Origin: Ampullaceana balthica
Taxonomy: Eukaryota > Mollusca > Gastropoda > Lymnaeidae
Length of the DNA: 64,000 nucleotides
Assembly: GCA_944989445.1 (NCBI GenBank)
Contig: CALYLW010000182.1
Span: forward strand, 855,501 to 919,500
Reading direction: 5' to 3'
This document shows positions 23,089 to 35,207 of this stretch, in pieces (position 1 is the stretch's first letter; the number at the start of each line of letters is the position of its first letter). A program made the translations under genes and the position numbers. Below the pieces are notes generated by a model that saw only the letters and a list, made by a program, of their open reading frames with translations, did no database searches and was not told the DNA's origin.

Positions 23089-24330
23089 CGTAGCGAGGGG
23101 GGGGGCAAGGGGGCTAATGCCCTGGGCGGAACATTTTAGGGGCGGGAAATTCACTGTTGTTAATTAGCTTCTATGAAAAACAGTTTTGAAAGAAAGTGGA
23201 GCTTTTTATAAAAAAAAATATATATATAAACCAAATAAGAAATTATTGAAAGAAATAAAGGCACTTTCCTAACATAATATGTTGACGATTATTCTGCCAC
23301 AAATTCAAAAACAATGTTGGATATAAATTCTTCTGTTACTTATGCTAATGAACAGAAAAACCAAGAGGCGTAAGACGCATGAGAAGGTGACAGCGATCGG
23401 CGGTTAACTTAATTGATTCTTGTAGAAGCGTAAATTGATATACCTTATCAATTTTAAACATTAGACAATCTAATGCTAAGGGCGGCACTTTGTTAAGGGC
23501 GGAATATTCATCATTGTTAATTAGTTTATAGAAATAACGTTTTAAATTAAGTTAAATAAAAGATACGAAGAGCCACGGTGAAAGTTAATAAAAGAAATGA
23601 AGGATCTGTTAAAATACATGAACTTTTCTAATGCCAAAACTTTAAACGTCATAATGAGTCCAACTAAATTCTTCTGAGACTAAAGCTACTGAAATGAATA
23701 ACCAAGGGGCTAAGGTAGTATAAGAACATGACACTGATGTACTGGTACCTATAACTGATTCCAGTTTGTCAGCCACTCATCCTGTAGCAGCTAAAATTGC
23801 TATATCCATTAAATTCCAACAACTACTAAAATTTTAACAACTTACATGGACTGAATTGATATAAGTAAATTACTATAAGTTCAGCAAGTTGAAAAAGTGT
23901 CTAACATATTAACATTAATTTCAACAAAATAGACACGGATCTTACACCAAAATAGAGATGGCACGGGTAACGTGATAGATATTTTATTGTAAGTAAACTA
24001 ATTGAGAAATATTTAAAAACATCTTTTTTTTTGAAAAGCGCAAGCTTTTATTTACATATAGAAAGTGCACTAAAAAGAAGAAATTAAAAAATGTCAATCC
24101 GTGAACCTATCGACTGCACATAAAAGCGTCATTAACAAACAAAACACCAATTAATCTTCGTATGACATTTAGGAAATGATTTTAAATAAGTTTAAAGCTG
24201 ATGGTCTTAAAATAATGGACTGCGGAGGCTCAAACTAAAAGCAAAAGCTACTCAAGAGAAACTAATTGAACTTTTAAAGGATGCTTTGGCTTTCACTAAA
24301 TCTTTATGAGGAGACCTTAGAATTCTAATT
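23089..24330 (+). mobile_element. decayed hAT-like element with internal tandem duplication
   Basis: Starts CAGTTGCGTAGCGAGGGGGG, resembling the CAGTGGCGTAGC ends of the MITE at 30027. Two diverged copies of a unit about 340 bp long follow (from about 23130 and 23480; shared phrases include TGTTAATTAG and a later AACCAAG). No duplication or far end found. Frame fragments are too broken to name. Confidence 0.35.
24020..24136 (+). repeat. single arm of the palindromic element
   Basis: The block with GCTTTTATTTACATATAGAA and CCGTGAACCTATCGACTGCA matches the left arm of the palindromic element at about 54.58-54.99 kb. The opposite arm is missing. Confidence 0.7.
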
Positions 24331-26200
24331 GTAACTTCCAGTTAAGAAACGAGAGTGTAAATTGTGGCGGTCAAAGCCAATATGTAGTAATGTAGTGAGG
24401 TTCGGCAGTTATGATGTTTGTACATCGTTTACGTATTCTAGTAGCTATTTTGGATTTGAGCATGGCATGGCTGAAAACATTGATACATTAAAGATTATGC
24501 TATGAAGAAAAGTAGAAAACTTCAATTTTATTATTGTTTTTAATGAAGGCTTTCCTATTTATTACTAACATAACATGAATAGTTCCATTATTACTTTCAA
24601 AGAAAAGTGTCTTTCCTTTAGAGCATATATGTATGAGCTCGGCGCAAAACCTAGGTTCTGCCTCGGGTAGACCCCTCAGCCGACTTCGCGCACCGAATAC
24701 GCCACCGAATTTTCGTCCAACGAAAATCCGTGGAACATATGCGGCGCGGCGCATGGGCCGCCGTATTTTGTCCGGCGTAAATCGGCCGAAAAATGATACG
24801 AATGATCAAGCTGTCAGTTCTCAAGCAACTTGACCATCGATTTCCTGTCAATGCTGCATCAGATTCCAAATCATTAATCCCACGGTCAAAGCAACCACAG
24901 TTCTGGAGAATGTCATACAGTCAGCAGTGGCCGTGGATTCATCCTGTCTGAAGCTGATGTACCGCATTCCCAGCTGGTCATTGAAGATGTTTCTGAAGAA
25001 AGCCGATGTAAGCGGTTTGCGATTGGAGATGAGGAATGAGCTGAGAACTGAGCAGTCACCTAACTATTGTACTGATAAGGTATTCTATTTTAATCTATTG
25101 GCATTGAAACAGTTTTAGTTTTATTTTAATCTCAATAGACCACTCAGTTTGCAGTAAAATAGTTTTACATACATACAGTATTAAAATATTAGGCTGGCTG
25201 GTCTAGCCCTGGGCGGTACATACCCACGCTTCGCGCTGCATGTATTATTATTTTAATACTAGAATAATTATGTAACCAAAGCTGTATTTTCTTGAAAGCT
25301 TATATCATATTTAACACGCATGTATGTCTTATGAATGTTTTTGTGAAAGTAAATTACTTTTTGTTTTACAATATCATTCACCGGGGCATTTGAAAGACTT
25401 TTTTTGAAAGATATGGGTTGCATGTTAGTTAACTTTTTTTGTCGCTAAGATGCTTAATTTTTATCCAAAATATTTTAACCAAATATGTGATGTTTTGTAG
25501 TAAATAAAATTTTGGAATTTATATGCTAAATAATTCATAATGAATTATATTTTTATGCAATAATTAGCCTTGCAATGTTTGTTTTTCTATTTATTATTTT
25601 TAATTTTAATTTTGTGAGGAAGAAAAAAGTCTAGCAAACTTCCAGTCACATTTGGGGTAAGTCCAAAGAATTACTCATACACACTACGTGTCACGGTAGT
25701 TTAGTTTCAACCACAGTTGGCAAAACCAAATTCAAAATTATACCCGTCAAATAATTGTAACAGTGGGTACTTCTTTAAGTGCTTTACGAGCCTTAGCCGA
25801 ATAATAATGAGACAAAATATATATGCAGCACCCCTATAACAATAAAGTTTTTATCGTCGCCCACCGTAGACAAATGTTTGCCCATGTTCCGACAGAAATT
25901 AAAAGAATGACATATGTATCAATACGTCTGCATTTTTCGAAAACTATGATAAAGAATGGTGAAGATTATAACAATTGAAGTAGTAAAATATGAAACTAGT
26001 TGAATTCAGAAAAAAATAATATTACAATTCGAAATCATATTAATGACAATAATGAACGTGGTGTGCTACTACAAGTTTAGAAATTCTCGGCTCTATTTTC
26101 ACCAGCAGTAACCTTAAATCACCGTAATCGACTGACTATTAATTTTGCATTTTTTCACACTTTCCACTAAATATGATGAAAGAAATATATTTAAGAATTA
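24331..26200. other. intergenic with a small GC-rich island
   Basis: Mostly AT-rich, with an unusual GC- and CG-rich patch at about 24630-24800. Short open frames lie on both strands of that patch but none resembles a known protein. Function unknown. Confidence 0.4.
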
Positions 26201-26900
26201 TTAAATTACACCCATATTTGAGGATATGCCGCAGGGATCTCCAATTCAAGCAGGAGTTGTTGGTAGTCGCTTTTGACTTTAAATTTTAAATCATTATTTG
26301 TAGTTATTTCCATCAGGTCTTCTTATGGCTGAGGAGATTATACTGTGTTTGCATTAAAAAAAGTCACCTATGTTCATTTACCAAATATAAATTTAGGAAC
26401 TGGCCTTGTCCAAAATTTCTTTAGAACACAATACGTTTTGTCACAAATGCAGAAAATACAGATTTTGTTGTTATTAAATTAAGTTAATCATTTTTAAGCT
26501 GAAGAATGCTTTCATTAAATTTTTGAAGCAAGTCGGTCAAGTAAGCGATGTCACTTTTGAATTGAATTAAATTTGATCGTTAAGCGTATTTTTAAAAAAT
26601 CTTTCAAGAACTTCAGCATAGAGTTAAAATGATTAGAAAACATATCTAAACAAGTACTCTTTGACAACCAATGAACTTCTGCATGAAGCAGAAAATGATT
26701 AAATGCTTCATTGTTTTCAATACAAAGGCGTTACACTTTTCTTTCATTCAATGATTTGCTTCTATTTGTGTTGTTAGCCTTAATTACATATTAATGTTTC
26801 ACAGCATTTACTCGTAGTGATTTGATAATTAAGTAATTATTCTGCATACCAATCACATGCTGCAAGAATGATATAATAAAAAAGGCATTATCAGATTCTG
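26200..26900 (-). pseudogene. ZBED5-like hAT transposase remnant, C-terminal part
   Basis: On the minus strand, blocks such as RSKSLNERKV, FNHFLLHAEVHWLSKSTCLD and the following MLKFLKDFL, and near the end DLKFKVKSDYQQLLLELEIP resemble the LHxEVRWLSKG region and C-terminal part of ZBED5-type hAT transposases. Several stops. It continues the N-terminal part at 29.58-30.34 kb; a plus-strand transposon now separates the two. Confidence 0.6.
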
Positions 26901-26929
26901 AATTATCATATAAATGTTCTTTTTTTAAA

Positions 26930-29585
26930 TTCTAGGACTCAATTATTTTATCATGGCATCAACACGTCATAGCAGTGAGATTTACCTTATTGGGATATGT
27001 GAAATGGAACCACTTACACATCTGAAACAGTTGCCGACAAAAAGCAGATCCTTCAAAAATTTAATGAAAATCTACAAGTAAAGAAGTCATTTAGAAATGC
27101 TTCTCATGCAACAATTTTGGCGACACACTCAGTTGAAAAGTTGGAATGATTGCATGATGCCTGCCTGCTGTTAAAGAAAACAAAGGACGGAAATCTGAGG
27201 CACATAAATCCAGAGAACTAGAATTTGCAGAAAAACTGAGTCAAGTGTTTGATATTGCACATGCTGATGCAATGTAAAAAATCAAAATTGAACAGAATAA
27301 GGAATTTCTCAATGATCAGGAACGGAGACAAGAATGATACTTGACAACCGAGGATAAGGAGTTAGCTGAAAAACAACAAAGATCAGAACTGAGGCGACTA
27401 AAAGAAGAGGAAAGAAAGCGCAAGTCTTCGCAAACTCCAGCATCTACAGCAGCAGCCGCCCTTGTCCAGCCTGATGATGACTGTGCATTTGCAAGCAGTG
27501 GTCTTGATGATGAAACTGAATATGACGATGAGTATATACCGACCAAATTAGCAAATAAGGCAAACAGCAAGACAAGATAACTCAAGTAAAGAAAACCTCT
27601 CGAGACCAATTGTTCAATCCAAGTGTAACAAGTGCCTTCGACCATATTAAAACATATGATCGTGAAGCTGTTCGACTACTTATTTCTTTTGCTGCAGCCC
27701 TTGGTCACGATGAAATGCACTTCCTATTTCACGTAGCACTATTCAACGAGCGCGGTCAAGTGCTAGGCATGAAATTTCTAAAGCAATGAAAGATAATTTG
27801 GAGCCAACTTGCCCATTAGTAATCCATTGGGATGGAAAGATACTTGCAGCAATATTTGGGGAATGCACAGTTGACAGGCTACCAGTTTTAGATTCAGGTG
27901 ACGGGATGGACAAACTGTTAGGTGTGCCAAACCAGGTTTGAGATCCAGGTGATCTCTGGAACTGGTGAGAATGAAGCAAATGCTGTTCACAAATTGTTGG
28001 TGGAGTGGCAGCTGGTTGAGAAGGTTTAGGCTATGTCCTTTGAAACAACCTCAATAAATACCGGCAGAATAAATGGAGTATGTGTTGGCCTTGTAAACAG
28101 GCTAGGTCGTGAACTCCTTTGGTTAGCCTGTCGTCATCATGTAATGGAGATCATCTTGTCAACGTTTTTCACCATCTGCTGTGGACCTTCAAACTCCCCA
28201 GATATCCCGCTTTTCAAACGATTCAAAGGCTGTTGGAATGTCATAACAAGGCAGAATTTTTCAGAATTCCAGGTGACACCTGAAGCTTCCAGTTGATCAG
28301 ATGCAACCATTGCAGTCATGACCAAAGAGCACCTCAAAGAACAAGTCAGAGATGATTACATGGAGCTTATTGAGTTGACTCTGATTGTTTTGGGACATCC
28401 ACCAAGTGCAATCCACTGGAGGGCTCGAGGACCAGTACATCGTGCTTGCTGGTTGGCGAAATTACTTTATGCCATGATAATATATCTCTTCCGCAACCAA
28501 ACAGATGCATTAAAGCTTATAAAGAAAGAAAAAGCCCAAGTTGAGCACTTTGTTATGTTTGGTGCACTAATAAAACATTATTTACACCAAGCATTGGGTA
28601 ACTGCACCCCGTGAAACTGAAGCTCCATCCAGTGATTTACAGCTGTGGACTAATCTCCGAAGATACCGGATCATCGATCCTGACATCAGTACAGATGCAA
28701 GAACGATTCTAGAAAATCATCTCAGGTATCTTTCAGGCGAGCTTGTTGGATTAGCCCTGTTCTCAGATCATGTGACAGCAGCTGCAAAGATGGGAATTGT
28801 TCAGGGAATGACCCATGAGGCTGGCGAACAAAAAGTGCGTGGAGATTCATCAATTCTAATGAAACCAGATATATGTTTAGGTGACTTTGCAACTACCAGA
28901 ACGGGGAACCTACTTTGTTATAACATTGACAGTGCCTTTCTTGATTTGCCACCACAAGAGTGGCCTGCAAGTGAACGGTTTCGATATGGCCAGACACGAT
29001 TCAAGTCATTACGTGTTGTAAACGACACTGCAGAGCAAGCGGTGAAGAATACAACACACTGCTTACTAACGACGAAGAAGAAAAACAACTCATATTGCAA
29101 GTAGTGGAAGCAAACCGCAAGGCTGTTCCAACACAAATCCTCAAAAAGTCTGCTGTTCAGGCTTTAATGTCAGAATGAAAATAAAATTGACTGATAATAC
29201 ATGCTTTTGTGACTTCAATTTGAGTTGGTTAAATGTTCAAGTTTTTTTTTATGGAACAGCACAATTTTACCTTATAATTGTGACAAATGCCAATAACCAT
29301 ATGTTTAAGCTTAGTGGCTAATTTGCAAAAGAGTGTTGAACTGTTGATATTAAAAAGCTATTACTGGTTGTAATTTTAAAACATTCAACATATGCATACT
29401 GCTTCATTTTGCTCAAAGTTCGTAAAATTTGGATATTATATTGCTATTGAGCACCGTCTTGTAGTTAGAATTTAAAGATAAAACTTTACCAAAACATTAC
29501 TATTAGCAGATGTAAAAACTTGGGAGGGTGTCTTGCTCTATAGCACACATTACATGTTTTGCCTTATATCAATGAACCACCCTAA
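26930..29585 (+). mobile_element. TIR transposon with broken transposase-like gene (copy 2)
   Basis: Carries the second WDGK/FDTT-type gene and ends near AACCACCCTAA (29575-29585), whose inverse AGGGTGGTT resembles the AGGGTGGCC end of copy 1. The left inverted repeat was not found, so 26930 is approximate. It sits inside the minus-strand hAT remnant. Confidence 0.5.
26953..29178 (+). pseudogene. transposon-derived 'WDGK / FDTTASNTG / CRHH' protein, broken copy 2
   Basis: Blocks in order: VFDIAHADA, KELAEKQQRSELRRLKEEER, a coiled-coil-like charged stretch, SRDQLFNPSVTSAF-like, LVIHWDGKILAAIFGE, a FETTSINTGRINGVCVGL block (FDTT-type), LLWLACRHHVMEI, SNSPDIPLFKRFKGCW, IHWRARGPVHRACWLAKLLY, then VVNDTAEQAVK. 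Frameshifts and stops throughout. The shared blocks show descent from the same family as copy 1, well diverged from it. Confidence 0.7.
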
Positions 29586-30340
29586 TGTAGACGTGCACTT
29601 AAAATTTTGGCAACAAGATGTTGACGATGGATGATAAAGTATTCTGTGAATGCTTTCAGCACCTCCTTTATCAAATATGCAAGAACACAGCTGTAGTGCC
29701 CTACCATCACTGAAGCACCACCTGTTGCTAATGATAAAATATTACTTTCTTTACAAAACAAACTTATCTGATGCATAAAATATTGATTCTTATTTGGAAT
29801 CAGTTTGCAAATATTTAGCAAATAATAATTTTTGGCATATTTGTTCTTCTTTTGTAAACCGCACATATGATAAAAGTGAAGCTTCATTTACTGGTAAAGT
29901 TGACTCATCAAGTTGAATAGAAAACAGATATGTTTTTAAATAGCCACACATAGAATCGTCAACACCTTAAGCCATTTCATCAATTCTTATTTGCACTGTA
30001 ATATTGCTAAACGATAATATCAGATGCAGTGGCGTAGCTATGGAAGCGGGAGGGGGTGACAAAATTTTAAAGTCCCCCCGGTCCACTATTTGAGGGGGGC
30101 CTCCAAATTAATGTCAGAAATATTTTTAACATTAAATATTACGCTAACGCCATGTAAGTGGGGTCCCCAAAGAGGTTAAGCACCCCGGGCCCCCAAACCC
30201 CTACAAATTCCTAGCTATGCCACTGATCAGATGCTTGCTTATGTATCACAGTCCATATTAACATTAATTCACTTATAGCCGGAATAATGTGTTCTTCACC
30301 AATAGTATAATAAGCCTTTCCCGATTTGGCATTGATCTAT
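29579..30340 (-). pseudogene. ZBED5-like hAT transposase remnant, N-terminal part
   Basis: On the minus strand: INAKSGKAYYTIGEEHIIPA, then after the MITE, LFSIQLDES and VNEASLLSYVRFTKEEQICQ. These match the 'AKSGKPHTIGE' and 'FSLQLDEST...LLxYVR' blocks of ZBED5-type hAT proteins. Stops and shifts make it non-functional. It is broken by the MITE at 30027-30225 and cut off from its C-terminal part by the transposon at 26.9-29.6 kb. Confidence 0.65.
30027..30225. mobile_element. hAT-type MITE with 8-bp duplication
   Basis: A 199-bp element with ends CAGTGGCGTAGCTATGGA and CAGTGGCATAGCTAGGAA (inverse), flanked by a perfect direct repeat ATCAGATG at 30019-30026 and 30226-30233. Inserted in the ZBED5-like remnant. 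Confidence 0.9.
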
Positions 30341-33023
30341 TTATCTAAATAATTTCCCAGAAACTAGAGCAAGCTGAAAACGCATTCTATATGTATGTAG
30401 TAATGTGCACACCCACACTGCGCCGCCCTATAATTGAGAAGGAAAGAAAGTGAAGGAAGAAAATAAGCTTGTTTCAATGTTGTTAAATTAAAACTGTTGA
30501 GCTATATTTCCCAGTTTTTAGGTTGTTCCTCTTGAAAATAAAGCTACCAATCGTCTACATATAGCACATCTATATTTTTAATTCGCCAGAAACTAGAGCG
30601 AGCAAGCAAGACGCGAGCAAGCAAGCATGACCATCGTTTGTCTCGAGACATGCACATTGTGGTTAATTGAACCACATTCACTCACATTGTTCTTATTTAA
30701 TCCTGCTACTGATTGTGACTTGTGTCCGTTATTTTACCCCTTACTTTGCACTTTATATGAGCGATTCTGCTGTGTTTGTATTGCCGTGGGTCAAATCTAG
30801 TTTTATAAGAAAGAATCAAGCCGTCGCACTCGTGTGTGGTTTCGGTTAAATGAGTTTTGCCAATGTCGGCTGTTTGATAAACTTTTAGTTTAATGTTTAG
30901 AAAATTAGAAAAGTCCTTATTTTTTATCACCTTTAATTTTAGTGCGCAATTGCAACTGATTAAAAAAATTGTTCGATTAATTGTGAAAAATTAATCGATT
31001 AACCGATTAATTATATTTTATAACTCATATATAGATCCCGTTAAGTCCAGATTCATTTTTTAACGAAATCGGTTAAGTCCATGGCTCCAAAATTTTGTGA
31101 GATAGAGGATCAAAATGAGAATGCACTGAATGAGGTTTTATGAAAAAATAACAAAACGTACACTATAAAATATTCAATATTTTTTAGTTAATTAATATTA
31201 AATCTGTATAATTTTGAATTTTAAAACTTGAATATCTCAAAACTACAAAATGTGACTAAGCCGTTTCTTCATTTGAGGTCTTAATATTTGACATCGATTA
31301 ACAAATGTGCGATTGTGAGTGAATATGTTTATGCAGCTTACAATTCCAAGTCTAAAAAGGCAACATATATGAGACTAATAAGAGCATAACAAATGATAAG
31401 AAAATAACACTTATTAAGAAGATTCTTTGCTAGATTCTGTGTAAATTGTTCTGTTAATTTTATCCCTACACTACACTGAATTTTATCATGGCTGGTAAGC
31501 ATTGAACTCTGCTCAGTGAGACTTTATATATGTAAAATATATTTGTCTTGAAAGGTAAAGAAGAAATTTAAAAAGTTGTTTTTTTAAAAAAATAAATATG
31601 AATATGTGAAAAGCAGAAACAAAGGCCCTAGTTAAGCCATAAGTAAAATAAATGTTTAACAAAAAGAAATATAAAAAATTCATCAATTTATCACGATATA
31701 TATATATATAATTTTATTTTCTCTCTCAACTTTCTTTGATTAAACTTCACTTAAACATTCCCTGCCTAGGTGGAATATGTATAAAACCATTCAATTGCAA
31801 GGAAATATTTTATCTCACATAGCCATTCCTACCTCCCATTCATTGTATAAGTTTTGGTTATGTTATGAAGGAATTTAAATATAAATAAAAGAGTAAATCA
31901 CTGTAATTAACAGGAATTAAAACTTTCTTTCTTTTTTAAATTTAAAAACATCAAATTTTTCAAAGTTACAACACTACAATAACAAATCATTATACATAAT
32001 TTTTAAACAAAAATTGTTTTAAAAATTAGAACAAATGATTTAAAGTATAAAATGTGTTTTTGATTTTAATCAAACATGTTCTAAAAGAAATACAATTCAA
32101 AATACAAAGTAAAATGTCTACATTAAAGTTAAAGGTACAACTCCATTAATTAATTTTATTTCAGTTCAGTTGAAGATCAGAAAGTATTAAGCTATGATAA
32201 TGTTCACTATGTTACTTAATATTCAAAAATAATATAGAAATGGAAACTGGACAAACAATGAAATTCATTTTAAAATGCAGTTATAATAAATATAAATACA
32301 ATTTTTTTTTATTTTGCTACTTTAACTTTAACAGCTCTACAAAGATTGGTTCATCATAACTATTGGTATAGCCTATTCGACATATGTGTTGCGAAATAAA
32401 ATGTTACAGTTCCAAAGGTTTAGACTATGTCACTACTATGTCCTTGTGCTCATTAACATAGTTATACATATTTGAAATTTTTAATCCTAGAATAGACTTT
32501 TAAAAAAAAACTTTTTTACTTTTGTTTTATTATAATTATCATTTTAAATCATGTTAAATTAATACTGCCCAAATTTTTTTTTCTGATGCATCTCTGAAAC
32601 ATTACATTTATTTTGAAAAGATAGAAAGCAAGCACTTGTTTGAATGTATTTAAGTCGTCAACTGTTCTTGTTGTCCTTTTTTGCAAAGCTTCAGTAAGTT
32701 ATCGGAGATGTCTTATAAATTTATATATAGTGTATTATTTCTAGCAATCTTCTCAACTCTTTCTATTATGAAGGCCAGGTCATAGATTGTATTGCTTTAC
32801 TTTAATCTTTTGGGAAGGTTATATTTCACTGTCTGTAATATAGTGCTTCCCCCAAAAAATTGACTTCGTTCACTGCATTTTTTCTTTTGGGTGGTTCCAG
32901 TTTCATCCCTTTCTTTCTAGCTATGTCAAGAATATTTTAAAATTCGGCATTGTATACAGCTTTTTCCAGATAAAAGCATTTCAACCATGTATATTTCCAC
33001 ATTTGAGAATATATGATTTTATA
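30341..33023. other. intergenic and presumed 3' flank of receptor 2
   Basis: AT-rich. A TTAATCG/CGATTAA word cluster near 30965-31015 looks like one end of the TTAATCG-type element. No genes; several possible polyadenylation signals for receptor 2, none distinctive. Confidence 0.45.
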
Positions 33024-35207
33024 TCATTTAAATTTAAGATCATGTGCTTTGTAACCTTCCTTGTCCTTAATATTAATATCTGCACCCTTTTCTTTAAGAA
33101 ATGTAATTAACTCAGTTTGCCTCCAGGTAACTGCAATGCGTAATGGAGTGTTGCCATATTCATCTTGTTTATTAATGTTGGCACCATGCTTAAGTAATAT
33201 TTTTGCAATGTTAAGGTAAGAACCTTTTTCAATCAGATTTTCAGCGGTATCCACAACATTTCCCCGACAGGCAAAATGTAAAGGTGTGAAGCCCCAAATG
33301 TAGTCTTGGATATTAACATCAGCTTTATTATCACGTAAGAGAATTTGAACAATCTCTATGTGGCCATACCGAACTGCAAAAATCAGTGCAGTATAGCCGT
33401 TGCTGTCTTTTATATTAATTTCACAACCTTTATCAATTAACATTTTAACAATATCTTTACGATCATTGTTACAACATGATTTTATCAATATGGTGGAACC
33501 ATGTTTATTTATTTTATTAATATCAGATATAAAATTAATTAATATTTTGGCGACTTCTGCATGTCCATTTTCACAAGCCAGGAATAATGCCGTTTCATTA
33601 TGTTTATTCTCATGATTGATGTTTGCTCCCTTCTGTATTAATATTTCTACAATTTCTTTATGTCCATATTTACATGCAAAGAATAATGCTGTTTCATCAT
33701 TTTTATTTGCATTATTGATTTTTGCTGCCTTCTGTATTAATATTTCTACAATTTCTTTATGTCCATATTTACATGCAAAGAATAATGCTGTTTCATCATT
33801 TTTATTTGCATGATTGACTTTTGCTCGATTTCCTATTAATATACCTACAATTTCTTTATGTCCTTTTTCACATGCAAAGAATAATGCTGTTTCATGATTT
33901 TTATTTGCATGATTGACTTTTGCTCGATTTCCTATTAATATATCTACAATTTCTTTATGTCCTTTTTCACATGCAAAGAATAATGCTGTTTCCCCTATTA
34001 TATTCGCTTCATTTATAATTGTATCACCTCCTACTTCAATTAGCCTTTTAAAAATAGAGATGTTACTAATTTCATTCATGCAGGCATGCATTAAAGCTGT
34101 GTTGCCATAACGAGAGCATATGTTAATGCCTGCATCATTTTTTATCAGTATTTCAACTAGTTCAGCCTTCCCATGCTGAGCTACGAAACAAATGGGTGTA
34201 ACTCCTTCGCTTTTTTTGTTAACTACAGCTCCATTTGCAATTAACATTTCAAAAATTTCTTTCTGCCCATTAATACATGTAAGATACAACAGAGTCCGAC
34301 CATTCTCATCTGTTTCATTGGCCTTTCCATTTTCAAGAAGTATTTCAACAATACCTAAACCTTTAATGCAGGCAGCTGTAAAAGCTGTGTGATATTTAGC
34401 ATTGCTTAACATAATGTCAGCATTATTTGTAACCAGAATTCTTACGAGCTCAAGGCATCCTCTCTCAATGGCGCAATGTAATGCCGTGTCGCCCTGTCCA
34501 TTTCGCCTGTTAATGAATTCAATACCGGCTGTATTTGAAATTTTTATCTTAACATTATCTCTTCTCTGCTGTATTAAAGGTGTATCAACTGTGCTAGGTG
34601 TATCAATGTCAGCTCCATTTTCAACAAATTCAGTATCATGATGTTCTTCACCCATATCAGCCCAAAAGTTAATGAGCAATTCAACAATTTCAAAGTGACC
34701 ACTCTTGCATGCCACGTGTAATGGTGTATCGTGAGTTTTGCTGACTAGGTTGACCTTTCCTTCATTCTTTATAAGAATATTAACTATCTCTGTTTGTCCG
34801 CAAAATGATGCAACATACAGAGGTGTTTCACCTTTACTATTTTGTACATTCACATCTGCTCCACTTCTAATTAATTTGCCTGTAATACTAACATGGCCAT
34901 TTATTGATGAATAAAACAATGCTGTTTCACCTAAACAATTTTGTATATTGACTCTAGAATGTTTTTTAATGAGAAGTTCAGCAAAGTCTAACTTCCCAAA
35001 AACAGATACAACCATAAGTGGTGTCACACCATTTTTATCTTGAAAATTAATGTCCTTTCCTTTATTGATTAACGTTAAACTTTTTTTAATCTCTTTACTC
35101 CTCAATGATGTTAATAATTTGCTAATTGGCAGGTCATCTTTATTTGAATTTAAGACTATATTGTTTCTGTCTGAAAATGGTATATCCTTGAACTCCCCTT
35201 CCTGAAA
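33024..35207 (-). CDS. receptor 2 exon 7: ankyrin-repeat domain and stop
   Basis: One uninterrupted 2184-nt exon. The frame is open upstream of any ATG back to the acceptor (ACTTTCAG at 35208), so it is not an independent gene start; an alternative acceptor 6 bp downstream (35201) keeps the frame. After a 34-residue linker come about 18 repeats of about 33 residues with the TPL/TALxxA...GHxEIVxxLIxxGA pattern. Four central repeats (33601-33996) are near copies: ETALFFACEKGHKEIV twice, then DETALFFACKYGHKEIVEIL twice. The repeat near the C-terminus (NVVDTAENLIEKGSYLNIAK) looks fused by a deletion. Ankyrin domains bind other proteins. Confidence 0.9.
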   Translation of the reverse strand, partial: FQEGEFKDIPFSDRNNIVLNSNKDDLPISKLLTSLRSKEIKKSLTLINKGKDINFQDKNGVTPLMVVSVFGKLDFAELLIKKHSRVNIQNCLGETALFYSSINGHVSITGKLIRSGADVNVQNSKGETPLYVASFCGQTEIVNILIKNEGKVNLVSKTHDTPLHVACKSGHFEIVELLINFWADMGEEHHDTEFVENGADIDTPSTVDTPLIQQRRDNVKIKISNTAGIEFINRRNGQGDTALHCAIERGCLELVRILVTNNADIMLSNAKYHTAFTAACIKGLGIVEILLENGKANETDENGRTLLYLTCINGQKEIFEMLIANGAVVNKKSEGVTPICFVAQHGKAELVEILIKNDAGINICSRYGNTALMHACMNEISNISIFKRLIEVGGDTIINEANIIGETALFFACEKGHKEIVDILIGNRAKVNHANKNHETALFFACEKGHKEIVGILIGNRAKVNHANKNDETALFFACKYGHKEIVEILIQKAAKINNANKNDETALFFACKYGHKEIVEILIQKGANINHENKHNETALFLACENGHAEVAKILINFISDINKINKHGSTILIKSCCNNDRKDIVKMLIDKGCEINIKDSNGYTALIFAVRYGHIEIVQILLRDNKADVNIQDYIWGFTPLHFACRGNVVDTAENLIEKGSYLNIAKILLKHGANINKQDEYGNTPLRIAVTWRQTELITFLKEKGADINIKDKEGYKAHDLKFK

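Noticed and set aside
24633..24869. Arg-rich frames in the CG-rich patch
   Set aside because: Overlapping frames on both strands with no known domain and no splice or promoter support; base composition alone explains them.
27341..27580. Charged coiled-coil small protein
   Set aside because: It is part of the second broken WDGK-type gene, in line with flanking conserved blocks.
33400..34641. Several plus-strand frames of about 65-79 residues
   Set aside because: Antisense shadows of the ankyrin repeats, recurring at the 99-nt repeat period.
33024..35105. Ankyrin frame as a stand-alone 693-residue gene
   Set aside because: Its apparent start is a TTG codon; the frame stays open to a splice acceptor and fits the upstream micro-exon in phase.
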